The position numbers were made by a program, and so were the translations under genes. A stretch of 64,000 bases of DNA. Origin: an uncultured Pseudoflavonifractor sp. (GTDB lineage: Bacteria > Bacillota > Clostridia > Oscillospirales > Oscillospiraceae). Under the pieces are notes generated by a model. That model was not told the origin of the DNA and searched no databases. It saw only the letters and a list, made by a program, of their open reading frames with translations. This document shows, in pieces, positions 16,616 to 24,624 of this stretch (position 1 is its first letter; each line of letters starts with the position of its first letter). The DNA lies in assembly GCA_947425785.1 (NCBI GenBank), contig CANEAY010000008.1:1-64000 (forward strand), in the 5' to 3' direction.

Positions 16616-17052
16616 GCTACCGGCTTTCCGCCGTGACCGTCCGAGGAGACAACAGCCCCCAGGGAATGGCGGCCATCGGGCAGCTCTGGGCCGACGTGCA
16701 GAGCGGCAAGCTCCCCCTGCTTTTTGACAGCGAGGGGGTTTTTCAGCCGGGGCTCTCTCCCGTTTCCCGGTACAGCAATTATGAAAGCGACCAGACCGGG
16801 GCCTACGACCTGACCATTCTCACCGTCACCGCCGACTTTTTCGCCGGGATGGAGGAGAAGGCGGCGGCGGGGCTTTACCGCAAGTATGAGGCAGCTGGGG
16901 ACGATCTGACTTCCTGCGCCCAGGCGGCCTGGGGGCAGGTTTGGGGGGATGCCTCCCTGAAGCGGGCCTTCGGGGAGGACTATGAGAGCACCGTCCCAGC
17001 GGAGTATACCAAGGATGGAAAGTGTCACTGCTATTTGTATATCTCAATATGA
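16612..17052 (+). CDS. GyrI-like / effector-binding domain protein
   Basis: A 146-residue protein resembling the small-molecule-binding domain of AraC/GyrI/SOUL type: it begins MSYRLSAVTVRGDNSPQGMAAIGQLWADV, with the effector-domain strand SPVSRYSNYESDQTGAYDLTILTV and the conserved end CHCYLYISI. Such proteins bind drugs or metabolites and sit beside WYL regulators and zinc-ribbon proteins in Firmicutes. It overlaps the previous stop by 4 bases and ends at a good terminator, closing a regulator/zinc ribbon/effector-binding operon. Confidence 0.78.
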   Translation: MSYRLSAVTVRGDNSPQGMAAIGQLWADVQSGKLPLLFDSEGVFQPGLSPVSRYSNYESDQTGAYDLTILTVTADFFAGMEEKAAAGLYRKYEAAGDDLTSCAQAAWGQVWGDASLKRAFGEDYESTVPAEYTKDGKCHCYLYISI

Positions 17053-17058
17053 GAAGGT

Positions 17059-17087
17059 GCGGCCTTTATAGGCCGCGCTTTCTTTTT
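17059..17087 (+). terminator. Terminator after the GyrI-like gene
   Basis: GCGGCC, loop TTTATA, GGCCGC, then GCTTTCTTTTT. A TATAAT lies just downstream at 17098-17103 as the probable -10 of the sigma factor operon, though I see no convincing -35. Confidence 0.82.
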
Positions 17088-17186
17088 GCCCATGTGGTAT
17101 AATCTTTACATGAGAATTTTGTCAAACAGAGAAATGAAAATCTCCCCCAAAAACATCTAATGGGTGAAGAAAGGAGGCGAAGGCCT

Positions 17187-17654
17187 TTGAACGAACAGGA
17201 ATTTGTGCGGCAGGCTGAGGCCTTGAAGGCCCGGCTCTACCGCACCGCCCTGCTCTATCTGGGAAGCGACTCCGCCGCCGTAGACGCGGTGGACGAGGCG
17301 GTCTATAAAGGCTTTCTGGCACGAAAGAAGCTGAGGGAACCTCAGTTTTTCGCCACCTGGCTCACCCGGATCCTCATCAATGTATGCAACCAGGAACTGC
17401 GGCGGCGGAAACGGGAGACGGCGGTGGAAGAACTTCCGGAAACGGCGGCGGAGGAATTTGACGCCCTGCCTCTCAAGGAGGCGGTGGAGCGTCTGCCCCA
17501 GGATATCCGGGCGGTGATCGTGCTGCGCTACTTCACCGGCCTCACCCTGGCTGAGACCGCCCGCGCCTTAGATGTGCCTCCCGGCACTGTATCCACCCGC
17601 CAGCGGAAGGGGCTGTCCCTTCTGCGTCTTACCTTGGAGGAGGATGACACATGA
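17187..17654 (+). CDS. ECF-type RNA polymerase sigma factor
   Basis: A 155-residue sigma-70 family protein with region 2 (AEALKARLYRTALLYLG, KLREPQFFATWLTRILINVC) and region 4 (LPQDIRAVIVLRYFTGLTLA, DVPPGTVSTRQRKGLSLL) and nothing between them, the ECF layout. The TTG start is preferred since AAGGAGG lies 9 bases upstream; an ATG nine codons earlier has no site. It overlaps the DUF4179 gene by 4 bases, and that membrane protein is its likely anti-sigma partner. ECF/DUF4179 pairs are common in Clostridia; the inducing signal is unknown. Confidence 0.9.
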   Translation: MNEQEFVRQAEALKARLYRTALLYLGSDSAAVDAVDEAVYKGFLARKKLREPQFFATWLTRILINVCNQELRRRKRETAVEELPETAAEEFDALPLKEAVERLPQDIRAVIVLRYFTGLTLAETARALDVPPGTVSTRQRKGLSLLRLTLEEDDT

Positions 17655-19012
17655 ATCGAAACGAGGAATATCAGGCCCTTCTCGCCCAACTGGAGGCGAC
17701 TCCCGCCGCCCTGGAGGACTGCGTCGCAAAGGCCCAAAAGCGCTCCCGGCGCCACCGGGGCTGGGGAACCTCCCTGGCCTCCCTGGGGGGCGTGGCCGCC
17801 GCCTTTGTGCTGCTGGTAAATACCTCCGTCCCCTTTGCCATGGCCTGCGCCAGGATCCCCGGCCTCCGGGAGCTCACCGCCGCCGTAGCCTTCTCCCCCA
17901 GCCTGAAGACGGCGGTGGAGAACGATTACGTCCAGCTCATCGGCCAGATCCAGACGGCAGACGGTATCACCCTGAAGATGGAATATCTTATCTTTGACCC
18001 CACTCAGCTCCACTTCTTCTTCACCGTGGACGGAGGCGACTATGACAGCTTCCATGTCTACCCCAGCATCTCCGGCCCCGACGGGGAGGAACTGGAGGGC
18101 TATGGCATCACCAGCGCCATGTCCCTGCCCGGTGAGCTCTCCGACTTCGGCGTCACCTTCAACGAGGGCTTCCGGGCCCCTGAGGCCCTGAAGCTGACCT
18201 GCAGGGTGACAGGCCACAGGGAGCGCACCGGCGTGGCTCCGGCGGACTCCTCCGCTCACGACCCCGAGACCCATAGGGAGCCGGAGGTCATCGCCCGATT
18301 CACCTTTGACCTGATTCTGGATCCGCGGTTCACCGCTCCCGGCAGGACCCTCCCCATTGAGCAGTGGGTGACGGTGGACGGCCAACGACTTTTGATCCGT
18401 TCTCTGGAGATCAACCCCACCCACGCCCGGCTGACCGTGGTCTCCGACGAGGCCAACACCGCCTGGTGCAAAGGCCTGGACTTTTATCTCTCCGACGCCG
18501 GCGGCAACCGTTACGGGCCTGGCAGCCGGGCCAGCTCCGGCAGCAACCTCATCTCCTCCGGCACCGGCGAGGAGGGTGTGGTGGTCTACTATCTGGAAAG
18601 CCCCCACTTTACCGGAAAGCCTCCCTACACCCTCCACATCACCGGGGCCGACTGGCTGGACAAGGACAGGGCCTGGGTGCGCGTCGACCTGGACAAAGGC
18701 GCCACGCAGGGGCTTCCCGACGGGGTGGAGCTGGTCTCTGCCCGGCGGGAGCCGAACGGGGACGTAGCCCTCTCCTTCTCTTCCCCCGGCCACGGAAACG
18801 GACAGCTGTTCTCCTGGGACTACCGGGATCCGGAGGGCCGCGACCTGACCATCACCTCCGGGGGCCACTCCCGCCTTACCGACGATGATGGGCAGGAGTA
18901 TGAAGAGCAATATATCATTCTGCCCGACTATTCCTTCGATACCGTGGAGCTGAAGCTCTCCCGCACCCGCACCGCAGAGCTTGACCCGGAGGTGACCCTG
19001 GAGATCAAATGA
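17651..19012 (+). CDS. DUF4179 membrane protein, probable anti-sigma factor
   Basis: A 453-residue protein: a cytoplasmic N-terminal stretch of about 40 residues rich in Arg, a single membrane span near residues 42-62 (ASLGGVAAAFVLLVNTSVPF), and a DUF4179 domain (CARIPGLRELTAAVAFSPSL, VENDYVQLIGQIQTADGITL), followed by a large extracytoplasmic beta-rich region. The topology, short cytoplasmic head plus outside sensor, and 4-base overlap with the ECF sigma gene fit an anti-sigma factor. That role is inferred from context; there is no classical zinc anti-sigma HxxxCxxC motif in the head. Confidence 0.85.
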   Translation: MNRNEEYQALLAQLEATPAALEDCVAKAQKRSRRHRGWGTSLASLGGVAAAFVLLVNTSVPFAMACARIPGLRELTAAVAFSPSLKTAVENDYVQLIGQIQTADGITLKMEYLIFDPTQLHFFFTVDGGDYDSFHVYPSISGPDGEELEGYGITSAMSLPGELSDFGVTFNEGFRAPEALKLTCRVTGHRERTGVAPADSSAHDPETHREPEVIARFTFDLILDPRFTAPGRTLPIEQWVTVDGQRLLIRSLEINPTHARLTVVSDEANTAWCKGLDFYLSDAGGNRYGPGSRASSGSNLISSGTGEEGVVVYYLESPHFTGKPPYTLHITGADWLDKDRAWVRVDLDKGATQGLPDGVELVSARREPNGDVALSFSSPGHGNGQLFSWDYRDPEGRDLTITSGGHSRLTDDDGQEYEEQYIILPDYSFDTVELKLSRTRTAELDPEVTLEIK

Positions 19013-19075
19013 GCTCTTGCCCCGGGGCCGGGGGCATGATATACTGGTTGAAAGCTCCTGAAGGATGTGGTCACC

Positions 19076-19927
19076 GTGAATCTCTGCAATATCAACGAGA
19101 TCAAAGCGCTTTTGTCCCGGCATGGGTTCCATTTTTCCAAGTCGCTGGGGCAGAATTTTCTCATTGAAGAATGGGTGCCCCGGGACATCGCCGACGCCTC
19201 CGGGGCAGGCCCCGGCGCGGGCGTACTGGAGATCGGCCCCGGGATCGGGCCGCTCACCGCACAGCTGGCGCAAAGGGCGGACAGGGTGGCGGCGGTGGAG
19301 CTGGACACGGCGCTGCTTCCCATTTTGACCGAGACCCTCTCCGGCTTCGGCAATGTGACCGTCATCCCCGGAGACGTGATGAAGCTGGATCTTCCCGCCC
19401 TTGTGGAGGCGCAGTTTCCGGGGCTTACCGCCATGGTCTGCGCCAACCTGCCCTACAACATCACCACCCCAGTGCTCACCCTTCTGCTGGAAAGCGGCCT
19501 TTTCTCCGCCATCACAGTGATGATACAAAAGGAAGTGGCCCAGCGGGTCTGCGCCGCTCCCGGCTCCAAGGACTACGGCGCCTTCTCCCTTCTGTGCCAA
19601 TACTATGCCAAAACAGCTCTCCTCTTCGAAGTGCCCAGAGAGTGCTTCCTGCCCGCCCCCAAAGTGACCTCCGCGGTCGTGCGGCTCACCCCCTGTCCCC
19701 CGCCGGAATGTGTCCATGACCCCGCCCTCTTTTTCCAGGTAGTCCGCGCCGCCTTCGCCCTCCGGCGCAAGACCCTCCTCAACGCCCTTTCCGCCGCCTT
19801 CCCCCTCTCCAAGGAGGCCCTGGCCCAGTGCATCGCCCAGGCGGGCCTTCCCGCCGACATTCGGGGAGAGCGGCTTGGCATCCCGGAGTTCGCCCGGCTG
19901 GCGGATGAGATCAAAAAGAGCCTGTGA
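19076..19927 (+). CDS. rsmA: 16S rRNA dimethyladenosine transferase
   Basis: A 283-residue KsgA/Erm-family methyltransferase that dimethylates two adjacent adenosines near the 3' end of 16S rRNA. The N-terminal HFSKSLGQNFLI, SAM-binding VLEIGPGIGPLT, catalytic NLPYNIT and the C-terminal helical domain (RRKTLLNALSAAF) are intact. Two GTG starts are possible; the second is taken, with AAGGA 10 bases before it. The last codons and stop form one arm of the terminator shared with sigG. Confidence 0.95.
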   Translation: MNLCNINEIKALLSRHGFHFSKSLGQNFLIEEWVPRDIADASGAGPGAGVLEIGPGIGPLTAQLAQRADRVAAVELDTALLPILTETLSGFGNVTVIPGDVMKLDLPALVEAQFPGLTAMVCANLPYNITTPVLTLLLESGLFSAITVMIQKEVAQRVCAAPGSKDYGAFSLLCQYYAKTALLFEVPRECFLPAPKVTSAVVRLTPCPPPECVHDPALFFQVVRAAFALRRKTLLNALSAAFPLSKEALAQCIAQAGLPADIRGERLGIPEFARLADEIKKSL

Positions 19928-19947
19928 GCGATGCTCACAGGCTCTTT
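19915..19947. terminator. Terminator made from the converging 3' ends of rsmA and sigG
   Basis: AAAGAGCCTGTGAGC / GCTCACAGGCTCTTT with a 3-base loop. Each arm encodes the last residues Lys-Ser-Leu and the TGA stop of one gene, so coding and termination functions share the same bases. Confidence 0.85.
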
Positions 19948-20705
19948 CTGATCTGCTCCAGGGCGCTTTTTTCCAGTCTTGACACCTGGGCCTGGGAGAT
20001 GCCCACCTCGGCAGAGACCTCCATCTGGGTCTTGCCCTGGAAGAACCGCAGGGCCAATATCCGCTTCTCCCGCTCGGGGAGCTTGTCCACCGCGTCCTGG
20101 AGGGCGATGTGATCCAGCCACTTCTCGTCCGTATTTTTGATGTCCCGCACCTGATCCATCACGGTCACCGCGTCCCCGCTGTCGGAGTAGACCGGCTCGT
20201 AAAGGCTCACCGGATCGGTGATGGCCTCCAGGGCAAAAACCACGTCCTCCCGCCGCTCGTCCAGCATTTTGGCGATCTCCTCAATGGAGGGCTCCTTCTG
20301 GTGCTGAGACATGAACTTCTCCTTGGCCTGCAAGACCTTATAGGCCGTGTCCCGCATGGAGCGGGAGACCCGCATGGCGCTGTTGTCCCGGAGGTAGCGG
20401 CGGATCTCCCCCACGATCATGGGCACACCGTAGGTGGAAAAGCGCACGTCCAGGTCGATATTGAAATTATCGATGGCTTTAATAAGGCCGATACATCCCA
20501 CCTGGAACAGGTCGTCCACGTTCTCTCCCCGGCGGTCAAACTTCTGGATCACCGAGAGCACCAACCGCAGGTTCCCGGCGATGAGCTTTTCCCGGGCCGC
20601 CATGTCCCCCTCCTTGGTGCGGCGGAGCAAGTCCATGGTCTCCTCGTTTTTCAGAACCTTCAGCTTGGAGGTATTGACCCCGCATATCTCCACTTTCCCT
20701 TGCAT
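19935..20705 (-). CDS. sigG: Sporulation sigma factor SigG (forespore, late)
   Basis: A 256-residue sigma factor with the SigG-specific N-terminus (MQGKVEICGVNTSKLKVL), region 2 (GNLRLVLSVIQKFDRRGENVD with DDLFQVGCIGLIKAIDNF), the region 3 helix and a region 4 ending QAQVSRLEKSALEQIRKSL. It directs late forespore genes. The ATG was chosen; a TTG one codon earlier is also in frame. The presumed ribosome-binding purines are inside a long leader hairpin. In Bacillus sigG follows sigE directly; here spoIIGA-sigE lies 6.3 kb away, across a transporter operon. Confidence 0.95.
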   Translation of the reverse strand: MQGKVEICGVNTSKLKVLKNEETMDLLRRTKEGDMAAREKLIAGNLRLVLSVIQKFDRRGENVDDLFQVGCIGLIKAIDNFNIDLDVRFSTYGVPMIVGEIRRYLRDNSAMRVSRSMRDTAYKVLQAKEKFMSQHQKEPSIEEIAKMLDERREDVVFALEAITDPVSLYEPVYSDSGDAVTVMDQVRDIKNTDEKWLDHIALQDAVDKLPEREKRILALRFFQGKTQMEVSAEVGISQAQVSRLEKSALEQIRKSL

Positions 20706-20709
20706 CAAG

Positions 20710-20761
20710 AAACCCCCCGCCTCGAAAATACTGAGTTCAGTATCTCCGGGGCAGGGGGTTT
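20710..20761 (-). promoter_or_regulatory. sigG leader hairpin masking the ribosome-binding site
   Basis: On the transcript, the stem AAACCCCC / GGGGGGTTT, an inner CGGGG / CCTCG pairing and a perfect apical ATACTGA / TCAGTAT with a two-base loop fold together. The 3' arm, GGCGGGGGG, is the only purine-rich stretch in front of the sigG ATG, so folding would block ribosome access. No T-run, so not a terminator. Confidence 0.7.
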
Positions 20762-20828
20762 CATACCGTCTGCAAAGGGGGTTTATTTTTTATTGTGGGA
20801 CGGTTTTCGATGGATTAAAACAAAGCCT

Positions 20829-21275
20829 TCAGCTGTGGCGGCCTCTGTGGTGGCCCCGGCCCTCGCTGTGGTGGTAGCCGCCGTGACCATAGGCGGCGGG
20901 CGTACAGCCCACAGGGCAGTCATGGTAGTGGGCGGGGTCGGTGCAGCCCACAGGGCAGCTGTGGTAGTGCCCGGTCTCTATGCAATCGGCGGGGCAGGCA
21001 TGGTAATGGGCGGGATCGGTACAGTCCTGGCGCGCACAGCCCATGCTGGGGCAGAACATGGGCTCCGCCGGGGGGGTCGATTCCCAGCATTGGTTGCTGT
21101 GGGGATGGGTGGGATCGGTACAGCCCGCTAAGTCACAACCCATATATACCGCCTCTGCCACTTCCACCGGGGCGGCGCTCTCCGCCGCGGGGGCCGCCGG
21201 CTGAACGCCTTCATAGGCGGCGGGCGCACCCACCAGCGGTGCGGCGCAGAGCATGGCGATCAAAAACCGTCTCAT
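20829..21275 (-). CDS. Secreted Cys/His-repeat protein of unknown function
   Basis: A 148-residue protein not belonging to any family I recognise. Residues 1-20 are a signal peptide (MRRFLIAMLCAAPLVGAPAA), followed by an Ala/Pro/Glu linker. From residue about 46 there are repeated units of the form CTDPAHYHxCPxxC or CIETGHYHSCPVGC, at least three full copies and two degenerate ones, giving about 15 Cys and 18 His. The end is a His/Gly/Arg tail (YGHGGYHHSEGRGHHRGRHS). This density suggests metal binding or disulfide-crosslinked structure outside the cell. It lies just upstream of sigG on the same strand, so a spore-related role is worth considering. Confidence 0.65.
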   Translation of the reverse strand: MRRFLIAMLCAAPLVGAPAAYEGVQPAAPAAESAAPVEVAEAVYMGCDLAGCTDPTHPHSNQCWESTPPAEPMFCPSMGCARQDCTDPAHYHACPADCIETGHYHSCPVGCTDPAHYHDCPVGCTPAAYGHGGYHHSEGRGHHRGRHS

Positions 21276-21343
21276 CTCAATTTCTCCTTTATCCAGTTGA
21301 TCCTACCTAATAGTATACAGTTTTTCTCCGTCTTGTCAATCCT

Positions 21344-22078
21344 CTACTCCGCCGCGGCCAAAAGCTGCCTGGTGTACTCCTCCCGGGGATGGTCAAAGAC
21401 CTCCTCCACCGTCCCCTGCTCTATGACACGGCCCGCCTTCATCACAAGCACCCGGTCACACAGCTGGTAGACCACGTTCAGGTCGTGGGAGATGAAGAGA
21501 TAGCTCAGATCCAGCTGGTCGCGCAAGTCCTTCAAAAGCCGCAGGATCTGGGCCTGGATGGTCACATCCAGGGCGGACACCGGCTCGTCGGCCAGGATGA
21601 ACCGCGGCCGCTGGAGCAGGGCCACGGCGATGCTCACCCGCTGGCGCTGGCCGCCGGAGAGCTGGGCGGGTCTGGCCTTCAGGCACTCCCGGGGCAGCTC
21701 TACCAGGGCGAGCATATCCTCCACCCGCCGCCGGCGCTCCGCCGGGTCATACCTGCCGTAGACGCGCAGAGGCTCCTCCAGGATCCACTCCACTGTGTAG
21801 GCGGGGTTCAGGGAGCTGTAGGGATCCTGGAAGATCATCTGGGGCCGCTTGGTGTAGTGGACAACCTCGCCCCGCTCTGGCTTCACCATCCCCAGGATGG
21901 TCTTGGCCAGGGTGGACTTCCCCGTGCCCGACTCCCCCACCAGGCCCACGATCTCCCCGTGGCGGACGTGGAAGGTCACATCGTGGAGCACTTTCTTATA
22001 CTCTCCCCGGCCGATGAGGGTGCGGCTGCGGTAGCCGCTGCTCACATGACTGACCGAGAGCACCAGTTCCTCGCTCAT
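21344..22078 (-). CDS. Oligopeptide/nickel-type ABC transporter ATP-binding protein (second)
   Basis: A 244-residue ATPase of the OppF/DppF/NikE type: Walker [11 protein letters not shown]-loop [13 protein letters not shown], signature LSGGQRQR, Walker [14 protein letters not shown] and switch His in [13 protein letters not shown]. It is shorter than OppF (about 310) as it lacks the C-terminal oligopeptide/dipeptide extension, which is usual for NikE-like forms. It overlaps the preceding ATPase gene by 4 bases and ends the five-gene operon. Substrate cannot be read from the sequence. Confidence 0.93.
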   Translation of the reverse strand: MSEELVLSVSHVSSGYRSRTLIGRGEYKKVLHDVTFHVRHGEIVGLVGESGTGKSTLAKTILGMVKPERGEVVHYTKRPQMIFQDPYSSLNPAYTVEWILEEPLRVYGRYDPAERRRRVEDMLALVELPRECLKARPAQLSGGQRQRVSIAVALLQRPRFILADEPVSALDVTIQAQILRLLKDLRDQLDLSYLFISHDLNVVYQLCDRVLVMKAGRVIEQGTVEEVFDHPREEYTRQLLAAAE

Positions 22079-22863
22079 GGCCGCCCCTCCTTTCTGCGGA
22101 CAGGGATGGCGGCAATGAGCCGCTTGGTGTAGTCCTGGGCGGGATGGTAGAAGATCTGCCCGGTCTCGCCGCTCTCTACGATACGGCCCGACTGCATCAC
22201 CGCCACCCGGGCGCAGAGCTTTCGCACCACGTTCAGATCGTGGGAGATGAAAAGCATGGACATGCCCAGCTCCCCGTTGAGCTTCTTCAAAAGGGTCAGG
22301 ATCTGGGCCTGGATGGTCACGTCCAGGGCGGTGGTGGGCTCGTCCAGGAGCAAAAGTCCCGGCCGGGAGACCATGGCCGCCGCGATCATGGCCCGCTGGA
22401 GCATCCCGCCAGAGAGCTCATGGGGGTACTTATCGTAGACCCCCTCCGGGTCAGGAAGTTCCACCTGCCGGAGGGCCTCCAAGGCCCGCTCCCGGCGCTC
22501 CTCCCTGGAAAGCCTGGTGTGGATGAGAAGGGTCTCCTCCACCTGGGCGCCCACCCGCATCAGGGGATCCATGGCGGACATGGGCTCCTGGAACACCACG
22601 CCGATGTTCCGGCCCTGGACGCTCCGAAGGGTGGCCCGGTCTGCGTGGAGCAGTTCTGTGCCGTTCAGGGATATCTCACCGGCGTAGTCGCACTGCTTCC
22701 GGGGCAGAAGCCCCGCCACCGACATGGCGGTCACCGACTTGCCGGAGCCGGACTCCCCCACCAGGCCCACGATCTCCCCGTCCTGAATGGTGAGGGAGAT
22801 GCCGTCCACCGCAAAGCGGTCACGGGTGTGGAACTTGACCCGCAGGTCACGAATCTCCAGCAT
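22075..22863 (-). CDS. Oligopeptide/nickel-type ABC transporter ATP-binding protein (first)
   Basis: A 262-residue ATPase of the OppD/NikD type: Walker A GESGSGKS at about residue 36, Q-loop [13 protein letters not shown], signature [15 protein letters not shown], Walker [14 protein letters not shown], and His switch [13 protein letters not shown]. Its end [13 protein letters not shown] lacks the Cys cluster found in some OppD proteins. It shares a 1-base junction with the permease gene and a 4-base overlap with the second ATPase, so the pair is translated as a unit and likely forms a heterodimer. Confidence 0.93.
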   Translation of the reverse strand: MLEIRDLRVKFHTRDRFAVDGISLTIQDGEIVGLVGESGSGKSVTAMSVAGLLPRKQCDYAGEISLNGTELLHADRATLRSVQGRNIGVVFQEPMSAMDPLMRVGAQVEETLLIHTRLSREERRERALEALRQVELPDPEGVYDKYPHELSGGMLQRAMIAAAMVSRPGLLLLDEPTTALDVTIQAQILTLLKKLNGELGMSMLFISHDLNVVRKLCARVAVMQSGRIVESGETGQIFYHPAQDYTKRLIAAIPVRRKEGRP

Positions 22864-23675
22864 CAGACCACCCCCCGATCCCGGCGCTGTAAGCCCTCGC
22901 CGATGAGGCCCACACCGAACACCAACAGGATAATGGCGCCTCCCGCCCCAGCGGCGTACCAGGGGGCGGCGGAGAGCATCCCTTGGGCCTCGGAGAGCAT
23001 ATAGCCCAGAGAGGCGTCCGGCGGGGTGACGCCGATGCTCAAATAGCTCATGGAGGCCTCCGCCAGCACGGCGTTATTAAAGCCGATGGTGAGGGCGGGC
23101 AGCAGCACCGGCATGGTGTTGGGCAGGATGTGTACCCACAAAATACGCCAGGGGCTCACCCCCATGAGCTGGGCGCTTTTCACGTAATTGACCTCCCGCA
23201 GGGAGGCAAAGGCGGTGCGGGCAATGCGGGCGTAGCTGGGGATAAAGGCGATGCCCAGGGCCAGCACCACATTATATTTTTTCCCCGGCCCCAACAGGCT
23301 GATGATGACCAGGGCCATCAGGATGCTGGGAAATGCAGTAAGGGCGTCGTTGAGACGCATCAGCGCCTCGTCCACTATGCCGCCGAAGTAGCCCGTCAGG
23401 GCGCCCACCGCCACACCGCACACCGCCCCCATGGTCACGGTGGCCAGGGCGATGGTCAGGGTATTTCCCGCCCCCTGAAGCACCCGGCTGAAAATATCCC
23501 GGCCGAAACCGTCGGTACCCAGCAGATGGGCCAGACTGGGCCCGTCCAGCTTAGGCCCGGTGGCCATGGCGGTGGGGTCGTAGGGCGTCCAGAAAAAGCC
23601 CACAAGGATGAGGGCCACCATGAAGCCCGTAAGGATCAGCCCGGCCGTGAGACAGCCGTTTCTCTTTTTCTTCAT
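22863..23675 (-). CDS. ABC transporter permease, OppC/NikC type
   Basis: A 270-residue inner-membrane permease. An N-terminal span follows MKKKRNGCLTAGLILTGF, then a short external loop containing the LLGTDGFGRDIFSRVLQGA motif diagnostic of OppC/DppC/NikC, and five further spans with the EAA-type loop near PSYARIARTAFASLREVNYV. The start is set at the ATG whose codon overlaps the stop of the OppB-type gene by 4 bases; a longer upstream extension has no hydrophobic or conserved sequence. Confidence 0.92.
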   Translation of the reverse strand: MKKKRNGCLTAGLILTGFMVALILVGFFWTPYDPTAMATGPKLDGPSLAHLLGTDGFGRDIFSRVLQGAGNTLTIALATVTMGAVCGVAVGALTGYFGGIVDEALMRLNDALTAFPSILMALVIISLLGPGKKYNVVLALGIAFIPSYARIARTAFASLREVNYVKSAQLMGVSPWRILWVHILPNTMPVLLPALTIGFNNAVLAEASMSYLSIGVTPPDASLGYMLSEAQGMLSAAPWYAAGAGGAIILLVFGVGLIGEGLQRRDRGVV

Positions 23676-24622
23676 AGGCTGCCTCCCAACCGCAGCCGGG
23701 GGTCGATGCGCTGCTGAATGAGGTCTGCCAAGGTGCCCGCCAGCACCACCCAAAAAGCCAAAAGCACCACGATGACCTGCACCACCGGGTAGTCCCGGTT
23801 GGAGATGGAGGCCACCAGCAGCCGCCCCAGGCCGGGAATGGCAAAGACCTGCTCCACCACTACTCCGGCAGCCAGGATCTCCGCCAGGGTCTGGGCCAGG
23901 AAGGCCACCACCGGGACGACGGCGTTTTTCAGCACATGCCGCCGGAGCACCGCCCCCCGGTCGTTGCCCCGGGAGATGGCGGTACGGACATAGTCCTTTC
24001 CCATCTCGCTGTTCACTGTACTGCGGAGCATCCGCACCGTCATGGCGATGCGGGGGATGGCAATGGCCACAGCGGCAAAGAAGAGGTACTGTACCGCCCC
24101 CCAGAAGTCTTCCCGCAGATCAGGAAAGCGCCCGGCGGTGAACCACTTCAGGGCCACGCCGAAGACCCAGGAAAGGAGCATCCCGGTAAAAAAGGCGGGC
24201 ACTGCCATGCACAGCTGGTTCACCGCCGTGCGAAGGCCCTCTCCCCTGCCGCCGGAACGTCCCGCCGAGAGGAGCCCCAGTGGGATGGACACCACGATGA
24301 TGAGCAGGAAGCTGATAGCGCTCAGGCACAGGGTCACCGCCATCTTGGGGGCAATGAGCTCCCACACCGGCTGCTTATAGTGGTAAGAGGTACCCAGATC
24401 CCCAGAAAAAAAGCCCATCAGCCACTGAAGGCAGCGAACCATCAGTGGCTGATCGAGACCCATTTCGGCGCGCAGAGCGGCCAGGCACTCAGGGGTGGCC
24501 TGAGTGCCCAGCATGATCTCCGCCGGGTCTCCCGAAATAAGCTCAAAGGCCAGAAAGGCCAGCAGGGAGACCAAAAGCATGGTGACCAACAGAGTGGCCA
24601 GCCGCTTCGCCGCGTATTTCAT
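23672..24622 (-). CDS. ABC transporter permease, OppB/NikB type
   Basis: A 316-residue permease: N-terminal span (MKYAAKRLATLLVTMLLVSL), periplasm-side loop with RAEMGLDQPLMVRCLQWL and GDLGTSYHYKQPVWELI typical of OppB/DppB/NikB, then five more spans with the conserved IPRIAMTVRMLRSTVNSEMG EAA loop and AISRGNDRGAVLRRHVLKNA. It begins 2 bases after the substrate-binding-protein stop. Together with the OppC-type subunit it forms the channel. Confidence 0.93.
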   Translation of the reverse strand: MKYAAKRLATLLVTMLLVSLLAFLAFELISGDPAEIMLGTQATPECLAALRAEMGLDQPLMVRCLQWLMGFFSGDLGTSYHYKQPVWELIAPKMAVTLCLSAISFLLIIVVSIPLGLLSAGRSGGRGEGLRTAVNQLCMAVPAFFTGMLLSWVFGVALKWFTAGRFPDLREDFWGAVQYLFFAAVAIAIPRIAMTVRMLRSTVNSEMGKDYVRTAISRGNDRGAVLRRHVLKNAVVPVVAFLAQTLAEILAAGVVVEQVFAIPGLGRLLVASISNRDYPVVQVIVVLLAFWVVLAGTLADLIQQRIDPRLRLGGSL

Positions 24623-24624
24623 TG

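Noticed and set aside
17528-19717. A 729-codon minus-strand frame across the sigma, DUF4179 and rsmA genes
   Set aside because: Low-complexity Gly/His/Val translation opposite three well-supported genes; typical of high-GC third positions.
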